Assembly: GCA_023249255.1 (NCBI GenBank)
Contig: JAHFCY010000104.1
Location: 1 to 10,728 of the forward strand
Direction: 5' to 3'
DNA: 10,728 nt
From: Candidatus Lindowiibacteriota bacterium
GTDB lineage: Bacteria; Lindowbacteria; 2-12-FULL-62-27
This document shows, piece by piece, positions 1 to 6,502 of the stretch; position 1 is the stretch's first letter, and each line of letters begins with the position of its first letter. The translations under genes and the position numbers were made by a program. Under the pieces are notes generated by a model. The model saw nothing but the letters and a program-made list of their open reading frames with translations, was not told the origin of the DNA and searched no databases.

Positions 1-2
1 CG

Positions 3-1064
3 TTCACGCTGATCGATTATTTTTCACACCCGCATCGCGGCGAATCATCTCCTCTGCCCCTTCCGGCTTCTTCCGACTTCTCCCGGCCTCTTCTCCAGAC
101 TCCTTCCAACTTCATCACCATCATCGACGAAAGCCACGTGACGATTCCGCAAATTCGCGCGATGTTAGCCGGTGACCGGTCGCGCAAAAAAAATCTGGTC
201 GATTTCGGATTTCGCCTGCCGTGCGCTTACGACAACCGTCCCTTGAGTTTTGAGGAATTTTTGAAAACGGTCGGCCAGGTGATTTTTTCATCGGCCACGC
301 CGTCCGATTTCGAGTTGTCGGTGTCGGAGCAGAGGGTGGAGCAGATCGTCCGTCCGACGGGACTGCTTGATCCCGAAATCGACGTCCGGCCGGTGGAGGG
401 CCAGGTGGATGATCTGATCCGGGAAATTCGAGCGCGGTCGGCGGCCGGCGAGCGTGTATTGGTGACGACGTTGACCAAAAAAATGGCGGAGGAACTGACG
501 GAATTTTTGTGCCAGGAAAAGATGCGCGTGAAATATCTCCATTCGGACGTCGAGACGCTCGACCGGATCAAAATTCTGCGCGATCTACGGCTGGGAAGAT
601 TTGACGTCCTCGTCGGGATCAACCTGCTCCGGGAGGGCCTGGATTTGCCGGAAGTATCGCTCGTGGCGATCCTCGACGCGGATCAGGAAGGATTTTTACG
701 CTCAAAAGTTTCGCTGATCCAGACGATGGGCCGCGCCGCGCGCCATGTCCGGGGTCGCGTGATTCTCTACGCGTCGAAAACGACGGCCGCAATGTCCGAC
801 GCGATCACGGAGACGACCCGCCGCCGGCAGAAACAGGATGAATACAACCGCGCACACGGCATCACCCCGCGCACCGTCAAGAGCTCCATCAAGGAGGAAC
901 TGGTCGAGCAGGATCAGATCATCGAGATCGCCGAACAGGTCAAGGACAAGAAGGAACTGCTCCGGAAACTGGAGCGGGAGATGTTCGCCGCCGCCGACGC
1001 GCTCGAATTCGAAAAGGCGGCCGCTCTGCGGGATGTAATCTCGGAACTCGAAGGGAAAAAATAA
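3..1064 (+). CDS. uvrB: UvrABC excinuclease subunit B (UvrB), C-terminal part; 5' end outside window
   Basis: UvrB is the helicase-like damage-verification subunit of nucleotide excision repair. It is loaded by UvrA and recruits UvrC. The frame is open from the left edge, so the GTG at 138 is internal. The visible 353 residues begin with FTLIDYF, then a roughly 29-residue stretch that the family lacks, then [11 protein letters not shown] (Walker B/motif II, DESH at bases 126-137). After these come [10 protein letters not shown], the GQVDDLI segment, the second RecA-like domain ([27 protein letters not shown], motif [14 protein letters not shown], motif VI), and a C-terminal UVR domain ([20 protein letters not shown]) that binds UvrC. 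All motifs in the visible half look intact. The odd feature is the Pro/Ser-rich insertion between DYF and FITIIDESH. It replaces about three residues in typical UvrB and is encoded by the CT-rich repeat at 61-113. The gene converges on the tRNA with a 17-base gap and no clear terminator. Family assignment is certain. Confidence 0.96.
   Translation, partial: FTLIDYFSHPHRGESSPLPLPASSDFSRPLLQTPSNFITIIDESHVTIPQIRAMLAGDRSRKKNLVDFGFRLPCAYDNRPLSFEEFLKTVGQVIFSSATPSDFELSVSEQRVEQIVRPTGLLDPEIDVRPVEGQVDDLIREIRARSAAGERVLVTTLTKKMAEELTEFLCQEKMRVKYLHSDVETLDRIKILRDLRLGRFDVLVGINLLREGLDLPEVSLVAILDADQEGFLRSKVSLIQTMGRAARHVRGRVILYASKTTAAMSDAITETTRRRQKQDEYNRAHGITPRTVKSSIKEELVEQDQIIEIAEQVKDKKELLRKLEREMFAAADALEFEKAAALRDVISELEGKK
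61..113. repeat. degenerate 10-bp CT-rich tandem repeat inside uvrB
   Basis: Five consecutive units can be read: TTCCGGCTTC (61-70), TTCCGACTTC (71-80), TCCCGGCCTC (81-90), a 13-base variant (91-103) and TTCCAACTTC (104-113). The plus strand is almost entirely pyrimidine. The tract is translated in the uvrB frame into Ser/Pro/Leu-rich sequence. The 14-mer CTTCTTCCGACTTC at 67-80 recurs exactly, in the opposite orientation, at 4839-4852. Confidence 0.75.
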
Positions 1065-1081
1065 GCGCGCCCATTCCCATA

Positions 1082-1155
1082 TGCGCCCAAGAGGAGTCGA
1101 ACCTCTGACCTCTGCCTTCGCAGGGCAGCGCTCTATCCAGCTGAGCTATGGGCGC
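1082..1155 (-). tRNA. tRNA-Arg, anticodon GCG
   Basis: Read on the minus strand from 1155, it folds as a complete cloverleaf. The acceptor stem GCGCCCA/TGGGCGC has 7 of 7 pairs. The D stem is GCTC/GAGC with loop AGCTGGATA, the anticodon stem is CTGCC/GGCAG with loop CTGCGAA, the variable loop is AGGTC, and the T stem is AGAGG/CCTCT with loop TTCGACT. T33 is followed by GCG at 34-36, which reads CGC (and CGU) arginine codons. A20, C35 and the A73 discriminator fit arginine identity. CCA is not encoded; ATA follows the acceptor stem on the minus strand. G34 in an Arg CGN tRNA is uncommon in bacteria, which normally use ACG with inosine. The gene stands alone, convergent with uvrB. Confidence 0.95.
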
Positions 1156-1159
1156 AGAC

Positions 1160-1176
1160 ACGCGCACAACGCGCGT
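1160..1176. other. short inverted repeat just upstream of the tRNA
   Basis: ACGCGC (1160-1165) and GCGCGT (1171-1176) are perfect complements around a 5-base loop, beginning 5 bases from the mature tRNA 5' end. It may be a small hairpin in the tRNA leader, or simply a GC-rich stretch near the transcription start. It could be chance in GC-rich sequence. Confidence 0.25.
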
Positions 1177-1252
1177 CGCCATCGGTTGGGTAGACTACAC
1201 AATCGCGTTTGAAATTGAAAGAGGCCTTCTGGATTTTGCGGGGTCGGTGGGC

Positions 1253-1258
1253 TATACT
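1253..1258 (+). promoter_or_regulatory. candidate -10 box for the xdh operon
   Basis: TATACT matches the sigma-70 -10 consensus at 5 of 6 positions. No convincing -35 is seen at the right spacing. Initiation about 7 bases downstream would leave only a handful of bases before the ATG at 1271, so the mRNA would be nearly leaderless. That fits the absence of a Shine-Dalgarno sequence in front of that ATG. Confidence 0.3.
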
Positions 1259-1270
1259 GCGGCTGAAGCC

Positions 1271-2092
1271 ATGAGCAGTCGGGAAAAACTTCTGGAAGAA
1301 TTGACGGAGTCACTGAAACGGGGTCAGGGTGTCGCGGTGGTGACCGTGACGGCGGCCTATTTTTCGACGCCGCAGGTCCCCGGCGCCAAAATGTTGGTCT
1401 ATCCGGACGGCCGGATGAGCGGCACGGTCGGCGGCGGTGCGGTCGAGGCATTTGTCCGCAAAGAGGCGATGGAGGCGATGCGCGAGGGCAAACCGCGCAC
1501 TGTCCAACACCGTCTCGTCATGTCCGAAACCGGCATGTACTGCGGCGGGACAATGACTTTTTTCATTGACGTCTACCCTCCGAAAGCCACGCTCTATGTT
1601 TTCGGCGCCGGGCATGTCGGCAAAGCCTGCGCGCATCTCGCGGAATTTCTGAACATGCTGACGGTCGTCGTCGATGACCGGCCCGACTATGCCGATTCCA
1701 AAATCTATCCGGCCGCCATCGTAGTCTGCGAGGCCTACGATTTCGTCTTTGACAAACTTGCGATCACGGACCGGGATTTTGTCGTGATCGTCACGCGCTG
1801 TCACGCCCACGATGAAATCTGTCTCGAAAAAGCCATGAAGACGCCCGCCGCCTACATCGGCGTCATCGGCAGCCGGACCAAAATCAAAACGCTGTTCGGC
1901 CATCTCAACAAACATGGCGTGCGGCCCCAGTCCGACCCGCGCGTGTACGCGCCCATCGGGCTGGATCTCGGAGACGAAACGGTCGAAAATATCGCGCTGT
2001 CCATCCACGCCGAGATCGCCCGGATCAAGTCCGCCCGGTCGGGCAACCACATGCGCGCGCGCCTGGCTGACCGGGAAAAAAAGGCGGGATAA
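1271..2092 (+). CDS. xdhC: XdhC/CoxI-family molybdenum hydroxylase maturation factor
   Basis: XdhC-type proteins bind the molybdenum cofactor, help get its terminal sulfur added, and deliver it to xanthine-dehydrogenase-type enzymes in the cytoplasm. The 273-residue product has the two expected parts. The N-terminal XdhC_CoxI region contains LVYPDGRMSGTVGGGAVEAF and an MYCGG motif (C91). The C-terminal XdhC_C Rossmann domain starts at LYVFGAGHVG (G112-G117) and includes VVDDRPDYA and GVIGSRTK (about 198-204). The frame is open back to an ATG at 1148, but that codon lies within the tRNA gene on the other strand. The ATG at 1271, opening MSSREKLLEEL, fits the family. No good Shine-Dalgarno precedes it. 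It is the first gene of the operon, 11 bases before the molybdopterin subunit, which indicates a dedicated maturation factor. 'xdhC' is used here in the accessory-protein sense, not for the E. coli iron-sulfur subunit of the same name. Confidence 0.92.
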   Translation: MSSREKLLEELTESLKRGQGVAVVTVTAAYFSTPQVPGAKMLVYPDGRMSGTVGGGAVEAFVRKEAMEAMREGKPRTVQHRLVMSETGMYCGGTMTFFIDVYPPKATLYVFGAGHVGKACAHLAEFLNMLTVVVDDRPDYADSKIYPAAIVVCEAYDFVFDKLAITDRDFVVIVTRCHAHDEICLEKAMKTPAAYIGVIGSRTKIKTLFGHLNKHGVRPQSDPRVYAPIGLDLGDETVENIALSIHAEIARIKSARSGNHMRARLADREKKAG

Positions 2093-2103
2093 GCCGGAAC
2101 AGA

Positions 2104-4353
2104 ATGCCGCAGGTTTCATCGCCGCCCACATTCCAATGGATTGGGCGCAATCCTCCCCGGAAAGAATCAATCGACAAAGTCACCGGCCGCGCGCTGTACA
2201 TCGACGATCTGAAATTCGAGGGTGTTTTATACGGCAAGACCATCCGATCCGCCGTCCCGCGCGGCATTCTTAAAAACATTTCGTTTTTGCCCGGCGTGCC
2301 GTGGGGTGAATTCACGATTGTGACGGCGAAAGACATTCCCGGAAAAAACATCGTCAGCCTTATCGAGTTGGACCAGCCGTTTCTCGTCGAACGCGAGATC
2401 AAGCACGCCGCGGAACCCATCGCGCTGATCGCGCATCCCGACAAGGGACTGGTCGAAAAGGCGATGAATTTTGTGAAGATCGACGTCGATGAACTTCCGG
2501 CAATTTTGACGATTGATGAAAGTCTGTCCGGGAAAAACATTCAGTGGGGCACGGACAACATTTTCAAAACATTTCATATTCGGCGCGGCGATCCGGATTC
2601 GATCTGGTCGAAGGCGGATGTTGTCGTCGAAGGCGAATACTGGACGGGCGCCCAGGAACAACTGTACATCGAGCCGCAGGGTGTTGTGGCGGTGGCGTCC
2701 CGGGAAAAAGGCGTGACCGTCTGGGGATCGATGCAGTGTCCGTTTTACGTCCAGAAAGGACTCAAGCCGCTCTTTGATCTGCCAGAGGACAAAGTCCGGG
2801 TGATCTATACCGTCACCGGCGGCGGGTTTGGCGGCAAGGAGGAATACCCGACGCTTCCCGCGGCCCACGCGGCGCTTCTGTCGTGGAAAGCCGGCGGTCA
2901 GCCGGTCAAAATCATTTATGACCGGATCGAGGACATGTGGGCCACGACGAAGCGGCATCCGTGCCGGACGCGAATCAAGTCGGCGTTCAGCCGGGACGGA
3001 AAACTTGCCGCGCTCAAAATCGATGCGACGATGGATGGTGGCGCGTACGCCACTTTGTCGGCGGTGGTTCTGTCGCGCGGCACGCTCCATTCGTTTGGCC
3101 CATACAAATGCGAGCATGCTGTCATCGACACGCGCGCGGTGTTCACCAATTCTCCGCCCTACGGCGCATTCCGGGGATTCGGAGCGCCCCAGACGATCTT
3201 TGCGATTGAACAGCACATGGACCGCGCGGCTCGAACGCTCGGCATCGAACCGGATGAACTTCGGCTGAAAAACATTCTGCGCAAGGGCGATGCGATGCCG
3301 ACTGGACAGATCATGAAAGAAGATCCCGGCGTCGACGGCGTTCTGAAGAAGGCGCTGGACGAATCGAATTATCTCGAAAAACGCCGGGCCTACCGGGAAC
3401 ACAACCACGCCGATTCGCGCGTCAAAAAAGGAGTCGGATTCGCGCTGTTTTTTCACGGCGCGGGATTCACCGGCAGCGGTGAAGTCTTTCTCGACTCGAA
3501 AGCCGGCGTGGAACTGACGGCCGAGGGAGGCGTGCGAATTCTTTCGGCGAACACCGAAATTGGGCAGGGATCATTCACGACGCACAGCCAGATCGTCGCG
3601 GAGGAGCTGGGGATTTCCTACGAGATGGTTGAAGTGGCGACGCCGGACACTGCGGTCGTGCCCAACAGCGGTCCTACCGTTGCGTCCCGGACATGCATGG
3701 TCGTGGGGGAAATTCTCCGCAAGGCCGCGGCCGATCTTCGCGAAGTCCTGGTGAAATCGGGGCATCTTCCTGGCGGGAGACACACGCCGGAGGAATTTCG
3801 GCGCGCCGCTCTGCGATATCGGGAAACCCAAGGTGAACTCAAAGTGTTTTCCAAATACCAGCCGCCCTCGGGGATTCACTGGGACGACAAGACATACACG
3901 GGCGAAGCCTACGGCGCGTACGCGTGGGCGTGTTACGTGAGCGACGTCGAAATAGACATGACGACCTGTCAGGTCGAGGTTTTGGATTTTGTCGCGGTTC
4001 AGGAAGTGGGCCGGGTGATCCATCCAGTGATTGCGAAAGGCCAGATCGAAGGAGGCGTCGCGCAGGCGATCGGCTGGGCGCTCTATGAGAACGTCGTTCT
4101 CCATCAGGGTGTCATGCAAAATATTCAACTGACCAATTACATTTTGCCGACGACGGCCGACACGCCGCCCATCCGCGTATTTTTTCACGAGCATCCGTAT
4201 CCGAACGGGCCGTATGGCGCGAAGGGGCTTGGCGAACTGCCGATGGACGGCCCCGCTCCGGCGATTGCGGCGGCCGTCGCGTTTGCGATCGACCGAAACA
4301 TCGCGTCCATACCGATTTTGCCCGAGACGATTTTTGAGGCGACGAATGGATAA
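2104..4353 (+). CDS. xdhA: xanthine-dehydrogenase-family molybdopterin-binding (large) subunit
   Basis: This is the catalytic subunit of a molybdenum hydroxylase: it uses water to hydroxylate a heterocycle (xanthine or hypoxanthine in characterised relatives) and passes electrons to the 2Fe-2S subunit. At 749 residues it is close to stand-alone bacterial XdhA. An a/b hammerhead domain (about 15-125, KVTGRALYIDDLK) precedes the cofactor-binding domains. Visible active-site equivalents are SMQ (Q211), GGGFGGKE (G239-E246), AFRGFG (R357), EIGQGS (485-490) and GAKGLGE (E711, catalytic base position). E246 and R357 match the two xanthine-orienting residues of mammalian XDH. The AYRCSFR loop of aerobic CO dehydrogenase is absent, so CoxL is unlikely. 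The ATG start lies 11 bases after xdhC with only a weak GGA upstream; the stop overlaps the next gene by 8 bases. Substrate specificity is an inference; another N-heterocycle cannot be excluded. Confidence 0.92.
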   Translation: MPQVSSPPTFQWIGRNPPRKESIDKVTGRALYIDDLKFEGVLYGKTIRSAVPRGILKNISFLPGVPWGEFTIVTAKDIPGKNIVSLIELDQPFLVEREIKHAAEPIALIAHPDKGLVEKAMNFVKIDVDELPAILTIDESLSGKNIQWGTDNIFKTFHIRRGDPDSIWSKADVVVEGEYWTGAQEQLYIEPQGVVAVASREKGVTVWGSMQCPFYVQKGLKPLFDLPEDKVRVIYTVTGGGFGGKEEYPTLPAAHAALLSWKAGGQPVKIIYDRIEDMWATTKRHPCRTRIKSAFSRDGKLAALKIDATMDGGAYATLSAVVLSRGTLHSFGPYKCEHAVIDTRAVFTNSPPYGAFRGFGAPQTIFAIEQHMDRAARTLGIEPDELRLKNILRKGDAMPTGQIMKEDPGVDGVLKKALDESNYLEKRRAYREHNHADSRVKKGVGFALFFHGAGFTGSGEVFLDSKAGVELTAEGGVRILSANTEIGQGSFTTHSQIVAEELGISYEMVEVATPDTAVVPNSGPTVASRTCMVVGEILRKAAADLREVLVKSGHLPGGRHTPEEFRRAALRYRETQGELKVFSKYQPPSGIHWDDKTYTGEAYGAYAWACYVSDVEIDMTTCQVEVLDFVAVQEVGRVIHPVIAKGQIEGGVAQAIGWALYENVVLHQGVMQNIQLTNYILPTTADTPPIRVFFHEHPYPNGPYGAKGLGELPMDGPAPAIAAAVAFAIDRNIASIPILPETIFEATNG

Positions 4354-4870
4354 GGCGCCGGTGTCATTTCGGATCAACGGCAAGACATGGAGCGGATCGG
4401 TCCATCCGCTGAAGCGTTTGCTGGACACCATCCGCGAGGACGTGGGACTGACCGGTACCAAGGAAGGATGCGGCGAAGGCGAGTGCGGCGCATGCACGGT
4501 TCTTCTGGATGGCTCGCCGGTCATGAGTTGTCTGGTGCCGACCTGTCAGGCCGAGGGAAAAGAAGTCACGACCATTGAGGGACTCGTGCGAGACGGAGAA
4601 CTTCATCCGATGCAGGACTGTTTTATTCAGGAGGGCGGCGCGCAGTGCGGCATCTGCACGCCCGGGATGATCATGGCCGCCGTCGCCTACGCGAACGATC
4701 CGGATAGCGCCGAAGACATGCGCGAGGCGCTGGCGGGCAATCTCTGCCGGTGCACGGGTTACACGCGAATTTACGAGGCGGTCCGTTGTGCGATGGAAAA
4801 AATGGGAGACAGTGGAAGAAGTGGGAAGAAGGATGAAGGAAGTCGGAAGAAGAAGGCCGGGGCGACATGA
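4346..4870 (+). CDS. 2Fe-2S iron-sulfur (small) subunit of the molybdenum hydroxylase
   Basis: This subunit carries electrons from the molybdenum site to FAD through two [2Fe-2S] clusters. The plant-ferredoxin-like cluster is held by C42, C47, C50 and C62 (GCGEGECGACTV and MSC). The family-specific cluster is held by C101, C104, C134 and C136 (CGICTPGM and LCRCTGY). All eight cysteines are present. The frame is open upstream, but ATG 4346 is the sensible start: it follows GAGG at 4336-4339 by six bases, overlaps the large-subunit stop (ATGGATAA), and begins directly before the conserved fold. The family core ends near residue 150 (YEAVRCAM). The last 22 or so residues, rich in Lys, Arg, Ser and Gly, are an extra tail encoded by the GA-rich repeat at 4807-4856. 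The stop overlaps the FAD-subunit start as ATGA. Naming differs between species (E. coli xdhC, others coxS-like), so no symbol is given. Confidence 0.94.
   Translation: MDKAPVSFRINGKTWSGSVHPLKRLLDTIREDVGLTGTKEGCGEGECGACTVLLDGSPVMSCLVPTCQAEGKEVTTIEGLVRDGELHPMQDCFIQEGGAQCGICTPGMIMAAVAYANDPDSAEDMREALAGNLCRCTGYTRIYEAVRCAMEKMGDSGRSGKKDEGSRKKKAGAT
4807..4856. repeat. degenerate 10-11-bp GA-rich tandem repeat at the 3' end of the 2Fe-2S subunit gene
   Basis: On the minus strand, units such as TTCCGACTTC, CTTCATCCTTC, TTCCCACTTC and TTCCACTGTC follow one another. The plus strand is almost pure purine. This is the same unit as at 61-113, inverted, including an exact shared 14-mer (GAAGTCGGAAGAAG at 4839-4852). 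It encodes the basic tail of the 2Fe-2S subunit and lies directly upstream of the FAD-subunit ATG at 4867, where its AAGG may act as a weak ribosome-binding site. Confidence 0.72.
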
Positions 4871-5733
4871 GAACATATCTTCCAGAGTTCGACGTCGTCA
4901 GTCCCCGGACGCTGGACGAGGCGTTGCGGGTCTTGAGTCAAAATCCGCCGCCGACCCCGCTGGCGGGCGGAACAGACTTGATGGTCTTGATGAACGCTGG
5001 CCAGCTCAAACCCGGCGCGTACCTCAATCTTCATTCCATCTCCGATCTGCACCGTCCGATCGAAGAAGCCGGCAAGGAGATTGTCTTCAGCGCACTCACG
5101 ACGTACTCGGAGGCACGCCGCCATCCGCTGGTCCGTCGGTGCCTCCCGATGCTGGGAATTGCCGCCCGCGAGATCGGCGCTCTGCAGATTCAGTCGCGCG
5201 GCACGTGGGCGGGCAACATCGTGAACGCATCGCCCGCCGCCGACGGCGTTCCCGCGCTCATGGCGTACGACACGCGAGTTGAGTTGGCGTCGCATTCGGG
5301 AACACGCACGGTGAACCTGTGCGACTTTTATCTCGGTTACAAAAAGACCGTTCGGCGGCCCGATGAACTGATCACGGCCATCCGCATTTCGATTCCGGCC
5401 GACCGCCGGATCGAATACTATCGAAAAGTCGGCACGCGAAAATTTCAGGCGATTTCGAAAGTATTGCTGGCGGGCGTGATCGTTTTGGAAGGCCGACGCG
5501 TGGAAAAAATACGGCTGGTGTTTGCCAGCGTCATGCCATTCACCTACCGTGCCCGGCAGACCGAATCCATTCTCCAGGGTCGGGACATTGATTCAGGATT
5601 GATCGCGGAGGCGTTGGATGTGCTCAAACAGGAGCTCAACCCGATCGACGACATTCGCTCGACGGCCCGATATCGACTGGGCGTTGCCGCCCGGCTTTTC
5701 GAAGAATTTTTACAAAAGGCGCGGATGAAATAA
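4867..5733 (+). CDS. xdhB: FAD-binding (medium) subunit of the molybdenum hydroxylase
   Basis: This subunit takes electrons from the 2Fe-2S subunit onto FAD and passes them to NAD+ or another acceptor. The 288-residue length is normal for XdhB/CoxM proteins. FAD-binding signatures are PLAGGTDLMVLM (from residue 31) and TWAGNIVNASPAADGVPAL (113-131). A C-terminal region of the CO-dehydrogenase flavoprotein C type follows (EYYRKVGTRKFQAISKVLLAG onward). There is no cysteine-rich loop of the kind found in 4-hydroxybenzoyl-CoA reductase, so that enzyme is unlikely. The ATG overlaps the preceding stop (ATGA), indicating translational coupling and subunit stoichiometry control. It is the last gene of the operon. 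Only 20 bases separate its stop from the convergent motB stop, and I see no strong terminator there. Confidence 0.93.
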   Translation: MRTYLPEFDVVSPRTLDEALRVLSQNPPPTPLAGGTDLMVLMNAGQLKPGAYLNLHSISDLHRPIEEAGKEIVFSALTTYSEARRHPLVRRCLPMLGIAAREIGALQIQSRGTWAGNIVNASPAADGVPALMAYDTRVELASHSGTRTVNLCDFYLGYKKTVRRPDELITAIRISIPADRRIEYYRKVGTRKFQAISKVLLAGVIVLEGRRVEKIRLVFASVMPFTYRARQTESILQGRDIDSGLIAEALDVLKQELNPIDDIRSTARYRLGVAARLFEEFLQKARMK

Positions 5734-5753
5734 CCCGCTAAAGGCGGCAGGGT

Positions 5754-6467
5754 CTAACTCTGGCTTTCCTCCAAGTCGATAATGATGTCCACCCGGCGGT
5801 TCACTTCGTCTCCTCCCTCGAGCTGTTCATACGTCAGCGGCTCATACTCGGCGCGGCCGGTAACGGTGATGCGTGTTGGATCGACGTGGTGCACGTCCAT
5901 GAGGTAATGCCCGACATTGAGACTTCTCGCGGAGCTGAGTTCCCAGTTGGACGGAAAGATAGATGAGCTTGCCGGCACCGCGTCCGTATTGCCCTGGATT
6001 AAAAATTTGTTCGGAATGAGATTCAAAAAGGCGCCGACACGATCGAGGATCTCTTTCGCGGTCGGCCGAAGATCGGCCGAGTTCGCGTCAAACAGAATTT
6101 TGCCTGATATCCGGATGATCAGCATTTTTTTCTTGGTCTCGACGTTGATGCCTTTGGTTCCGAGGATGTCGAGATTTGACCGGACTTTGAGGCTGACGTC
6201 CTGCGACGGCCGGCTGTAGGGCAGAAGCCCCTTGCCGCCGCCCATTCCCTGCGACACGCTGAGTTTGCTGGCCGGCGGGAAGACACCGAACTGTTTTGAA
6301 AACGCCATCACGAGCGCCTTCATTTTTTCCTTTTCCGGCGTCGAGATCAGCGCGATGACGATGAAAAACGTGAGAAGCAGGGTGATCAGATCAGCGTAGG
6401 TCAGCAGCCAGCGAAGTCCGCCGGCCGCGTCATGCCCGCCCCCGCCCCCGTGTCCTTTTTTGGCCAT
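5754..6467 (-). CDS. motB: flagellar motor stator protein MotB
   Basis: MotB pairs with MotA in the inner membrane, conducts ions, and anchors the stator to peptidoglycan. The 237-residue protein has a short His/Gly-rich N-terminus (KKGHGGGGGHD). One membrane helix follows (about 20-42) with the motif WLLTYADLITLLLTFF, whose D26 is the essential ion-binding aspartate. A plug/linker region (45-110) leads to an OmpA-like peptidoglycan-binding domain (about 113-235) with FDANSADLRP, GNTDAVP, FPSNWELSSARS and a terminal NRRVDI. Position 160 is Asn where MotB usually has His in the GHTD motif. The ATG at 6467 has a GGAAGGA-like sequence a little far upstream. It lies 35 bases after motA in the same direction. 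Whether the coupling ion is H+ or Na+ cannot be told from sequence alone. Confidence 0.94.
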   Translation of the reverse strand: MAKKGHGGGGGHDAAGGLRWLLTYADLITLLLTFFIVIALISTPEKEKMKALVMAFSKQFGVFPPASKLSVSQGMGGGKGLLPYSRPSQDVSLKVRSNLDILGTKGINVETKKKMLIIRISGKILFDANSADLRPTAKEILDRVGAFLNLIPNKFLIQGNTDAVPASSSIFPSNWELSSARSLNVGHYLMDVHHVDPTRITVTGRAEYEPLTYEQLEGGDEVNRRVDIIIDLEESQS

Positions 6468-6502
6468 ATCTGACGGATTATCCTTCCGCCGAATTTATCC
6501 GG

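Noticed and set aside
138-140. GTG as the start of uvrB
   Set aside because: It lies in the middle of the conserved DESHVTIPQ motif and the frame is open upstream with more UvrB sequence.
186-193. Runs of eight A (186-193 and 477-484) in uvrB as slippage or contingency sites
   Set aside because: Both are ordinary Lys/Asn or Lys/Met codons in conserved positions. A-runs are frequent throughout the window, and nothing suggests frameshifting.
1082-1155. tRNA as an attachment site for an integrated element
   Set aside because: No integrase, no second copy of the tRNA 3' end and no composition change were seen nearby.
1148-1270. Upstream extension of xdhC to the ATG at 1148
   Set aside because: This ATG is inside the tRNA-Arg gene, and the extra 41 residues have no family resemblance. 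The ATG at 1271 fits XdhC proteins.
2227-3456. Long open frames antisense to the hydroxylase genes (also 1310-2170, 3571-4524 and 4364-4876)
   Set aside because: They mirror strong G/C third-position bias in the real genes, and their products are Arg/His-rich with no recognisable domain.
2104-4353. Aerobic carbon monoxide dehydrogenase (CoxL) as the identity of the large subunit
   Set aside because: The AYRCSFR active-site loop is missing and AFRGFG is present, as in xanthine-dehydrogenase-type enzymes.
5734-5753. Possible bidirectional terminator between the xdh operon and motB (CCGC-TAAAG-GCGG)
   Set aside because: The stem is only four base pairs and no T-tract follows on either strand.
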